Assembly (NCBI RefSeq): GCF_015832195.1
Contig: NC_052021.1
Coordinates: forward strand, 26,642,286-26,706,285
From: Motacilla alba alba
Taxonomy: Eukaryota > Chordata > Aves > Passeriformes > Motacillidae
Direction of reading: 5' to 3'
Length of the DNA stretch: 64,000 nucleotides
Under the pieces are notes generated by a model. That model was not told the origin of the DNA. It did no database searches and saw only the letters and a program-made list of their open reading frames with translations. This document shows, piece by piece, positions 1-9,377 of the stretch. The translations under genes were made by a program, and so were the position numbers. Position 1 is the stretch's first letter, and the number at the start of each line of letters is the position of its first letter.

Positions 1-184
1 AATAAGACCAGGAAAAGCTGACAACAGTTGTGTCTTCATATTCAATTGCCAAGACAAAATTGGAGAGTTAGATTCCCTCTTACAGTAACAGCCTCCAAAA
101 CACCCTTGGCTGCTGTAGAGACAGACATGAGCAGAAAGCAAAGTTTCCTGGTAAGAAGACCGAAGCCTCAGACTACAAAGCATC
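1..184. repeat. Left copy of a 184-bp direct repeat flanking the minisatellite
   Basis: This block matches 9194-9377 base for base apart from two differences: G162 against A9355 (a CpG to CpA change) and C176 against A9369. Similarity stops after CATC at 181-184. Here the minisatellite follows at once, while the right copy runs into unrelated AT-rich sequence. The window begins inside the copy, so its true left limit is unknown. It could be part of a segmental duplication, an insertion footprint or an assembly duplication. Confidence 0.95.
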
Positions 185-590
185 GAGTGTGCCCGAGGGT
201 GTCTGGGTGGGCCCGAATGTGCCCAAGTGTGCCCGAGTGTGCCTGAGTGTGGCCGAGTGTGGCCGAGTGTGCCCGGGTGTGCCTGAGTGTGGCCGAGTGT
301 GCCCGAGTGTGCCTGGGTGTGTCTGAGTGTGCCCGGATGTGTCTGAGTGTGCCCAAGTGTGCCCGGGCGTGCCTGAGTGTGCCTGAGTGTGCCTGGGTGT
401 GCCCGGGTGTGCCTGAGCGTGCCCGGGTGTGCCTGAGTGTGCCTGAGCGTGCCTGGGTGCGCCCAGGTGTGCCCAAGTGTGCCCGGGTGTGCCTGAGTGT
501 GCCCGGGTGTGCCAGAGTGTGCCCGAGTGTGCCCGGGTGTGCCCGGGTGTGCCTGAGTGTGCCCGGGTGTGCCTGAGTGTGTGTGAGTGT

Positions 591-710
591 GCCTGGGTGT
601 GCCTGAATGTGTGTGAGTGTGCCCGGGTGTGCCTGAGTGTGCCTGAGTGTGCCTGGGTGTGCCTGAATGTGTGTGAGTGTGCCCGGGTGTGCCTGAGTGT
701 GCCTGAGTGT
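591..710. repeat. 60-bp (6-unit) duplication inside the minisatellite
   Basis: Positions 591-650 and 651-710 are identical 6-unit blocks. Both contain the rare unit GCCTGAATGT followed by GTGTGAGTGT. Two rare variants in the same order at an exact 60-bp spacing indicate a recent local duplication. Confidence 0.9.
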
Positions 711-1400
711 GCCTGGGTGGGCCCGGGTGTGCCTGAGTGTGCCCGGGTGTGCCTGAGTGTGCCTGAGTGTGCCCGGGTGTTCCTGAGTGTGCCCGGGTGT
801 GCCTGAGTGTGTCTGAGTGTGCCCGGGTGTGTCTGAGTGTGCCTGAGTGTGCCCAGGTGTGCCTGAGTGTGCCCGAGTGTGCCCGGGTGTGCCTGAGTGT
901 GCCCGGGTGTGCCTGAGTGTGCCTGGGTGTGTCTGAGTGTGCCTGAGTCTGCCGGACTGTGCCCGGGTGTGCCAGAGTGTGCCCGAGTGTGCCCAGGTGT
1001 GCCTGAGTGTGCCTGAGTGTGCCGGACTGTGCCCGGGTGTGCCAGAGTGTGCCCGAGTGTGCCTGGGTGTGCCCGAGTGTGTGTGAGTGTGCGTGAGTGT
1101 GCCCGGGTGTGCCCGAGTGTGCCCGGGTGTGCCTGAGTGTGCCCGGGTGTGCCCGGGTGTGCCTGAGTGTGCCTGAGCGTGCCTGCGTGTGCCCGAGTGT
1201 GCCCGAGTGTGTCTGGGCGTGCCCGAGTGTGTCTGAGTGTGCCTGGGTGTGCCTGGGTGTGCCTGAGTGTGTGTGAGTGTGCCCGGGTGTGCCTGAGTGT
1301 GCCTGAGTGTGCCCGGGTGTGCCCGGGTGTGCCTGGGTGTGCCCGAGTGTGCCTGAGTGTGCCCGGGTGTGCCTGAGTGTGCCTGAGTGTGCCCGGGGGT

Positions 1401-1870
1401 GCCTGAGTGTGCCCGGGTGTGCCTGAGTGTGCCTGAGTGTACCCGGGCGTGCCCGGGTGTGCCTGAGTGTGCCCGGGCGTGCCCAGGCGTGCCCGAGTGT
1501 GTGTGAGTGTGCCTGAGTGTGCCCGGGTGTGCCTGAGTGTGCCTGGGTGTACCCAGGTGTGCCCGAGTGTGCCTGGGTGTGCCCGAGTGTGCCTGAGTGT
1601 GCCAGAGTGTGCCCGAGCGTGCCTGGGTGTGCCTGAGTGTGCCTGAGTGTGCCTGAGTGTGCCCGGGTGTGCCTGAGTGTGCCTGGGTGTGTCTGAGTGT
1701 GCCTGAGTGTGCCCGGGTGTGCCTGAGTGTGCCTGGGTGTGTCTGAGTGTGCCTGAGTGTGCCCGGGTGTGCCTGAGTGTGCCTGAGTGTACCCGGGCGT
1801 GCCCGGGTGTGCCTGAGTGTGCCCGGGTGAGCCCAGGCGTGCCCGAGTGTGTGTGAGTGTGCCTGAGTGT
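1401..1870. repeat. 120-bp block repeated 350 bp apart inside the minisatellite
   Basis: The 12-unit block 1401-1520 recurs at 1751-1870. Both copies carry the rare units ACCCGGGCGT and GCCCAGGCGT in the same order. The only differing unit is GCCCGGGCGT at 1471 against GCCCGGGTGA at 1821. Between them, 1671-1720 and 1721-1770 are an identical 50-bp tandem pair. Confidence 0.85.
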
Positions 1871-4800
1871 GCCAGAGTGTGCCCGAGTGTGCCTGGGTGT
1901 GCCAGAGTGTGCCCGAGTGTGCCTGGGTGTGCCCGGGTGTGCCCGGGTGTGCCTGAGTGTACCCGGGTGTGCCCGAGTGTGCCAGAATGTGCCCGAGCGT
2001 GCCTGAGTGTGCCTGGGTGTGCCTGGGTGTGCCAGAGTGTGCCCGAGTGTGCCTGAGTGTGCCTGGGTGTGCCCGAGTGTGTGTGAGTGTGCCTGAGTGT
2101 GCCTGGGTGTGCCTGAGTGTGCCTGGGAGTGTCTGAGTGTGCCCGGGTGTGCCTGGGTGTGCCCGGGTGTGCCTGAGTGTTCCCGGGTGTGCCTGAGTGT
2201 GCCTGAGTGTGCCTGGGTGTGCCCGAGTGTGTGTGAGTGTGCCCGAGTGTGCCCGGGTGTGCCTGAGCGTGCCCGGGTGTGCCCGAGTGTGCCCGAGTGT
2301 GCCCGGGTGTGCCTGAGTGTGTGTGAGTGTGCCTGGGTGTGCCTGAGTGTGCCTGGGTGTGCCCGGGTGTGCCCGAGTGTGTCTGAGTGTGCCTGGGTGT
2401 GCCTGGGTGTGCCTGAGTGTGTGTGAGTGTGCCTGGGTGTGCCTGAGTGTGCCTGAGTGTGCCCGGGTGCGCCAGAGTGTGCCCAAGTGTGCCTGAGTGT
2501 GCCTGGGTGTGCCCGAGTGTGCCTGAGTTGTCCTGGGTGTGCCTGAGTGTGTGTGAGTGTGCCGGAGTGTGCCCGGGTGTGCCTGAGTGTGCCTGAGTGT
2601 GCCCGGATGTGCCTGAGTGTGCCCGGGTGTGCCTGAGTGTTTCTGAGTGTGCCCGGGTGTGCCTGAGTGTGCCTGAGCGTGCCCGGGTGTGCCCAGGTGT
2701 GCCCGAGTGTGCCTGGGTGTGCCCGAGTGTGTCTGAGTGTGCCTGAGTGTGCCCAGGTGTGCCTGAGTGTGCCGGAGTGTGCCCGGGTGTGCCCGAGTGT
2801 GCCCGGGTGTGCCTGAGTGTGCCCGGGTGTGCCCGAGTGTGTCTGAGTGTGCCTGAGTGTGCCCGGGTGTGTCTGAGTGTGCCTGAGTGTGCCCGAGTGT
2901 GCCTGAGTGTGCCCGGGTGTGCCTGGGTGTGCCCGAGTGTATGTGAGTGTGCCTGAGTGTGCCCGGGTGTGCCTGAGTGTGCCCGGGTGTGCCTGAGTGT
3001 GCCCGAGTGTGTGTGAGTGTGCCTGAGTGTGCCCGGGTGTGCCTGAGTGTGCCTGAGTGTGCCTGGGTGTGCCCGAGTGTGTCTGAGTGTGCCTGAGTGT
3101 GCCCGGGTGTGCCTGAGTGTGCCCGGGTGTGCCTGAGTGTGCCTGAGTGTGCCCGAGTGTGCCCGGGTGTGCCCGAGTGTGCCTGAGTTTGCCCGGGCGT
3201 GCCTGAGTGTGCCCAGGCGTGCCCGGGTGTGCCCGGGGGTGCCTGAGTGTGCCTGGGTGTGCCCGAGTGTGCCTGAGTGTGCCCGGGTGTGCCAGAGTGT
3301 GCCTGAGTGTGCCCGGGTGTGTCTGAGTGTGCCCGGGTGTGTCTGAGTGTGCCTGGGTGTGCCTGAGTGTGTGTGAGTGTGCCTGAGTGTGCCCGGGTGT
3401 GCCTGAGTGTGCCTGAGTGTGCCCGGGTGTGCCAGAGTGTGCCCGAGTGTGCCTGGGTGTGACCGAGTGTGTCTGAGTGTGCCTGAGTGTGCCCGGGTGT
3501 GCCTGAGTGTGCCCGGGTGTGCCAGAGTGTGCCCGAGTGTGCCTGAGTGTGCCTGAGTGTGCCCGGGTGTGCCAGAGTGTGCCCGAGTGTGCCTGAGTGT
3601 GCCTGGGTGTGACCGAGTGTGTCTGAGTGTGCCTGAGTGTGCCCAGGTGTGCCTGAGTGTGCCGGAGTGTGCCCGGGTGTGCCCGAGTGTGCCTGAGTGT
3701 GCCCGGGTGTGCCAGAGTGTGCCCGAGTGTGCCTGAGTGTGCCTGGGTGTGCCTGGGTGTGCCCGAGTGTGTGTGAGTGTGCCTGAGTGTGCCCGGGTGT
3801 GCCTGAGTGTACCGGAGTGTGCCCGGGTGTGCCCGGGTGTGCCTGAGTGTGCCCAGGTGTGCCAGAGTGTGCCCGAGTTTGCCTGAGTGTGCCTGGGTGT
3901 GACCGAGTGTGTCTGAGTGTGCTCGGGTGTGCCTGAGTGTGCCGGAGGGTGCCCGGGTGTGCCTGAGTGTGCCCGAGTGTGCCTGAGTGTGCCCGGGTGT
4001 GCCCGAGTGTGCCCGGGTGTGCCTGAGTGTGCCTGGGTGTGCCAGAGTGTGCCGAAGTGTGCCTGAGTGTGCCTGGGTGTGACCGAGTGTGTCTGAGAGT
4101 GCCGGAGTGTGCCCGGGTGTGCCTGAGTGTGCCCGGGTGTGCCTGAGTGTGCCTGGGTGTGCCTGGGTGTGCCCGAGTGTGTGTGAGTGTGCCTGAGTGT
4201 GCCCGGGTTTGCCTGAGTGTGCCTGAGTGTGCCTGGGTGTGCCTGGGTGTGCCCGAGTGTGTGTGAGTGTGCCTGAGTGTGCCCGGGTGTGCCTGAGTGT
4301 GCCTGAGTGTGCCTGGGTGTGCCCGAGTGTGTCTGAATGTGCCTGAGTGTGCCCGGGTGTGCCTGAGTGTGCCTGAGTGTGCCCGAGTGTGCCTGAGTGT
4401 GCCTGAGTGTGCCCGGGTGTGCCAGAGTGTGCCCGACTGTGCCTGAGTGTGCCTGGGTGTGCCCGAGTGTGTCTGAGTGTGCCTGAGTGTGCCCGGGTGT
4501 GCCTGAGTGTGCCGGAGTGTGCCTGAGTGTGCCTGAGTGTGCCCGGGTGTGCCCAAGTGTGTCTGAGTGTGCCCGGGTGTGCCTGAGTGTGCCTGAGTGT
4601 GCCTGAGTGTGCCCGGGTGTGCCTGGGTGTGCCCGAGTGTATGTGAGTGTGCCTGGGTGTGCCCGGGTGTGCCTGGGTGTGCCCGAGTGTGTGTGAGTGT
4701 GCCTGGGTGTGCCCGAGTGTGCCTGAGTGTGCCTGAGTGTGCCCGGGTGTGCCCGAGTGTGCCTGAGTGTGCCCGGGTGTGTCTGAGTGTGCCTGAGTGT

Positions 4801-6160
4801 GCCCGGGCGTGCCTGAGTGTGCCTGAGTGTGCCCAGGCGTGCCCGGGTGTGCCCGGGTGTGCCTGAGTGTGCCTGGGTGTGCCCGAGTGTGTCTGAGTGT
4901 GCCTGAGTGTGCCCGGGTGTGCCTGAGTGTGCCCGAGTGTGCCTGAGTGTGTCTGAGTGTGCCTGAGTGTGCCTGGGTGTGCCAGAGTGTGCCTGGGTGT
5001 TCCAGAGTGTGCCCGAGTGTGCCTGGGTGTGCCTGAGTGTGCCCGGGTGTGCCTGAGTGTCCCCGGGCGTGCCTGAGTGTGCCCAGGTGTGCCCGGGTGT
5101 GCCTGAGTGTGCCAGAGTGTGCCCGGGTGTGCCTGAGTGTTCCTGAGTGTGCCTGGGTGTGCCCGAGTGTGTTTGAGTGTGCCTGGGTGTGCCTGGGTGT
5201 GCCTGAGTGTGCCTGAGTGTGTGTGAGTGTGCCCGGGTGTGCCTGAGTGTGCCTGAGTGTGCCTGGGTGTGCCCGGGTGTGCCTGAGTGTGCCCGGGTGT
5301 GCCAGAGTGTGCCTGGGTGTGCCCGGGTGTACCTGAGTGTGCCCGGGTGTGCCTGAGTGTGCCCAGGTGTGCCCGAGTGTGTGTGAGTGTGCCTGAGTGT
5401 GCCCGGGTGTGCCTGAGTGTGCCTGAGTGTGCCGGAGTGTGCCTGAGTGTGCCCGGGTGTGCCTGAGTGTGTCTGAGTGTGCCCGGGTGTTCCTGGGTGT
5501 GCCTGGGTGTGCCGGAGTGTGTCTGAGTGTGCCTGGGTGTGCCCGAGTGTGCCTGGGTGTGCCTGGGTGTGTGTGAGTGTGCCCGGGTGTGCCTGAGTGT
5601 GCCTGAGTGTGCCTGGGTGTGCCCGGGTGTGCCCGGGCGTGCCTGAGTGTGCCTGGGTGTGCCCGGGTGTGCCTGAGTGTGCCCAGGTGTGCCCGAGTGT
5701 GTGTGAGTGTGCCTGAGTGTGCCTGAGTGTGTGTGAGTGTGCCTGAGTGTGCCCGGGTGTGCTTGAGTGTGCCTGAGTGTGTGTGAGTGTGCCTGAGTGT
5801 GTGTGAGTGTGCCTGAGTGTGTCTGAGTGTGCCCGGGTGTGCCTGAGTGTGCCTGAGTGTGCCTGGGTGTGCCTGAGTGTGCCTGGGTGTGTGTGAGTGT
5901 GCCTGAGTGTGCCCGGGTGTGTCTGAGTGTGCCCAGGTGTGCCTGAGTGTACCTGAGTGTGCCCAGGTGTGCCTGAGTGTGCCTGAGTGTGCGTGAGTGT
6001 GCCCAGGTGTGCCTGAGTGTGTCTGAGTGTGCCCGGGTGTGTCTGAGTGTGCCTGAGTGTGCCTGAGTGTGCCCGGGTGTGCCTGAGTGTGCCTGAGTGT
6101 GCCCGGGTGTGCCCGAGTGCGTCCGAGTGTGCCCGAGTGCGTCCGAGTGTGCCCAAGTGT

Positions 6161-6338
6161 GTCCCTGTGCCTCTGTGCTCCTCTTGTTTCGCACGGCCCA
6201 GGTCCGGCTCGGGCTCTGCAGCGCTGTGTCTCCCTGCCTTGTGAGCAGTGTTTGCACGGCATCATCACTCCCTTCGCAACAGGCCGAAGTTCCCCATTAG
6301 AAACAGCCCTGGAGTCACTGGGACAGAGTCCTCACGCA
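6161..6338. other. Unique sequence between minisatellite and CR1
   Basis: The first 20 bases look like degenerate array units. The rest is moderately GC-rich sequence with no feature I can name. The minus-strand frames running through the array start in this stretch at ATG codons, which is incidental. Confidence 0.5.
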
Positions 6339-6497
6339 GTCACGGAATCACTGAGGTTGGAAAAGACCTCCAGGATAATCAAGCCTTACCTGTGACTGAT
6401 TCCCGCCTTGTCAGCTGGACCAGAGAATGGAGTGCCATATCCATCATTCCTTGAACACCTCCAGGGACAGTGACACCTCCCTGGGCAGCCCTCACCT
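6339..6497 (-). mobile_element. CR1 LINE fragment (3' part)
   Basis: The plus strand reads GGTTGGAAAAGACCTCC, then TTGAACACCTCCAGGGACAG, then ACCTCCCTGGGCAGCCC. This is the antisense of the CR1 3' region as widely known from bird genomes, so the element lies on the minus strand. It is a short, 5'-truncated copy with no coding capacity, about 180 bp beyond the end of the minisatellite. Confidence 0.88.
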
Positions 6498-9193
6498 CCA
6501 TGTCAGGGCTGACAACAGGGGGTGATGGCATGCATTGGTCAAAGGGAACTCCATGACAGTCAAAATATATCTGGATTTGTCACAGAGAATGCGCAGACAC
6601 AAATCTGAAGACATTGCAGGGAGGCAGCATTTGATGGAGGAAACCAAAACCACGGCCAAGCCAGGTAGGAGTGACAGCACAGCTCTGCCTAGGAACTCCT
6701 GTGGGTGCTTTGTGCATAGGAGCAGAGGAATCCTGTAGCTGTCCAGCAGGGATGAGCCCGTGCTGGAGGAAACACTGCCTGTGGGAGGAGTGCAGGAGCT
6801 GGTGTTGGGTCTGCTGGAACACATCGGGAAACAGCAACTGCTGGCACTACTGCCCAGGCTGTAAAACAGGACTCTGTGGGTATCCTTACCTTGTCACATA
6901 TTTACAGGCAGAAATCACTAATCATTTATACAAATGATGCAGTGAAGTAAATCCTATAAAATACTGTTGTTTGAGAATGTGGGTGCTGTGGTAATGTGTA
7001 AATGCACCAGAGCAGGCTGGAAGAAGGAAACCAGCCCCTTGCTGTCCTGCCTCAGGGGGATGAGGCTCAAGCTCAGTACGTTTTTTCCATCAGAGCATGG
7101 TCAATGGAACAATTGTACAACGTGTTGATCAGGAAAAGGATGTGGGAGCTTAAGTGGAAAACCTGATGCTATCGTTCTAATGGCAGAGAGCAGCAGGAAG
7201 GATGGCAAACAGGATACTCACCACGCTCAGAGGAAAGAGCTCAGTGATGCTGGGGCTGCAGGACTGGAATCAGCCAGGGTCTGTTCTGTGAGCTGGGACA
7301 AGCTGGACCAGAAAGCCAAATGTTCCTGATCTTGCACTCCTCTGCTGGGAACAAAGGCTCCTTGCTGATTCTTTTGAGGAAAAGCGAGCAACTGTTAGGC
7401 AACATCCCAAAGTTGGCGGAAAAACCAACTGGAGAAAAACTTACAGTTGCCTTGGAGGCTTGGAAATGAGAGCAGTGGGAAGCTGAACAAAGGGGTGGGG
7501 GATACTCTTGGACGTCCTTGCATCCAGAGAGTAAATGCGAGAGCAGGGAAATGGCTTTTAGTTGTCTTCTTTTGGAAGAGTGTCTCACAGGGAAGGGATC
7601 CCAAATGGAATAAGGAGCAGTTCGTGTACGTGGGACAGTTACTCCCTGAGTGTCAGGAAAGGGTGTTTGGGAGAGGGGCACCAGCTGTGTTGCTTCTGAA
7701 ATTGCCTGTGTTTGTAGTGTTTTGAGAACCAGGTGTTTAAATAATATCTCATCTGGGCAGAGTATGCTGGTCCAAAGGCGGGTGTGTCACCCTGGGTGGG
7801 CTCTGATTCCCTTCCTGTGTCCTGAGGGCTGGCCGGTGATGTTGCAACATTGAAGTGATACCGTGGTGGAGTCTAGGTGCACTGAAACAGATTGTTGATG
7901 TAACTTTCCCTAAAATCAGCCCAGAGGTGTGAATTGGAATGAGCTCCAGACCCCTCCTGCTGGCCTTTGGAGCAGAGTGTTTCAAAGCATGTTGCTGGTC
8001 CTGCAAAAATTGAGCTTCTATGTCCTAAATTCGCTATGTCCTAAGTTCACTGCTTTCTGCTGTTTTTTGTTCTGTAAGCCAAGAATGATAGGAAGTGGGA
8101 ACTGGATATCAAGAAGTGAAGGTTTTTTTACTTCTCTCTATATCACCTTCAGCTACAACCTACATCACTGAAAAGGCATTTGTAATATTCTTTAAGAGAC
8201 TTCCCATGTTGCTGAGCAGTTGCACTAATTTGTTTCCTGAATATAACTCCTAAATCCTTCTTTGGGGTCCCCGTTTTCCAAGGTATCATAACATATCATT
8301 TTGCAGAAGAGCTTTATGATGTGACTTGAATAGGCCAGATGACAACTACATGGTGTTAGATCCCTGTGCATCATAGTCTTGCCCTTTTCTTTACTTCAGA
8401 GAATACTGGATTTTGTCCATGACTTTTTACTTCCCTGATACTCTTTGATGAAACATATACAACAGCATAACCCTCAAGCAGAATCACTCCCAATCTGCCA
8501 AGGCACCACCCCTTTTTGCTAATGATTTCCTCTTGACAGAGCTCTTTTAGGGTTTTCAGTCACTTTTTTGGCCATATATTGTATTCTCCATAGGTTCTGC
8601 TATTTAATCAAATGGAGACAATTCGATTTCAAGCACTTAAAAAAGAGTAACATCATGGATGAACAGAAAGTACAACTGGGGGAAGTAAAGGGACGATGAA
8701 TTCTTTCCTACACCCCCCAGACAGGATCAGCTGTACCAACACCTCATTCTAAGAATATTTCATCTTGAGAGGTACCTTTATCATCCAGTTGTGCATTCTT
8801 GTCAAAGAACAAATTAGGTTTTGTGTTACAAGACCGCTTTTCCACAGAGCAATGTTGATTGACAGCATGTATTTTTCTTCCTTACCCATTACATTTAAAA
8901 AAATATCTTGACATTTGAAGTGTTCATGTTTGAACCTTTTTTCAAAAGTAGAAATGAAGAATCTTCACTCTGCACTGCAAGAAATTGCATGAAATTTCAT
9001 CTACTTCCAACTAGAAGTGATCAGGCTTTTTAATCTTTAGCCACAATTACAGCTTGACTCAAAGATCATTAAAGACAGCAGGAGTATTTGCAATTATTTA
9101 ATAAACCAGGTCTTTCCTACTTTTTAAAATGTTGAAACATTTGTCATCTGCTTAACCTGAAGAGAATAGGTAAATTTCATTCTACTGGGACAA
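6498..9193. other. Non-coding unique sequence, no gene recognised
   Basis: This stretch is unique to the interval between the two 184-bp direct repeats. It holds minus-strand open frames of 110 codons (6492-6824) and 146 codons (7241-7681). Neither resembles a known family to me, and neither has convincing splice signals. From about 8.1 kb the sequence becomes AT-rich. I see no other element. Confidence 0.5.
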
Positions 9194-9377
9194 AATAAGA
9201 CCAGGAAAAGCTGACAACAGTTGTGTCTTCATATTCAATTGCCAAGACAAAATTGGAGAGTTAGATTCCCTCTTACAGTAACAGCCTCCAAAACACCCTT
9301 GGCTGCTGTAGAGACAGACATGAGCAGAAAGCAAAGTTTCCTGGTAAGAAGACCAAAGCCTCAGACTAAAAAGCATC
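9194..9377. repeat. Right copy of the 184-bp direct repeat
   Basis: This is the second copy of the sequence at 1-184, displaced by exactly 9193 bp with two substitutions. After CATC at 9374-9377 it continues into AGATAAAAAGG rather than into minisatellite. It therefore probably represents the undisturbed context of the sequence. Confidence 0.95.

Larger units (their letters stand above)
184..6160. repeat. Giant 10-bp-unit minisatellite (about 597 units)
   Basis: This is a tandem array of a 10-bp unit with plus-strand consensus GCCYGRGTGT. The main variants are GCCTGAGTGT, GCCCGGGTGT, GCCCGAGTGT and GCCTGGGTGT; minor ones are GTCTGAGTGT, GTGTGAGTGT, GCCAGAGTGT and GACCGAGTGT. From 191 to 6160 every unit keeps the same register, so there is no net insertion or deletion in 597 units. 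The first and last units are the most divergent. The array ends in two copies of a 20-bp double unit at 6111-6150 or so, then degenerates into GTCCCTGTGC at 6161. The minus strand has no stop in any frame because the plus-strand unit contains none of TCA, CTA or TTA. The resulting decapeptide (AHSGTPGHTQ-like) is the same in every frame and is not evidence of a gene. Confidence 0.98.

Noticed and set aside
184..6160. G-quadruplex array
   Set aside because: GGG occurs in many units, but I found at most three GGG-containing units in a row (for example 1311-1340, 1921-1950, 4651-4680), so a standard four-tract motif with loops of 7 or less is not formed.
184..6160. CRISPR array or telomeric repeat
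   Set aside because: There are no spacers between repeats, and the unit is not the vertebrate TTAGGG telomere repeat or a simple variant of it.
168..6268. Giant histidine/threonine-rich repeat proteins on the minus strand
   Set aside because: The decamer repeat simply cannot encode a minus-strand stop, and the same peptide appears whichever frame is read. Starts and stops lie in the unrelated flanks.
247..6395. Cysteine-rich plus-strand frames across the minisatellite
   Set aside because: They are segments between TGA codons produced by GCCTGAGTGT units in one of three frames; length and content follow from the repeat.
7241..7681. 146-codon minus-strand open frame
   Set aside because: No family resemblance, and overlapping open frames in other phases show that the region is simply low in stops.
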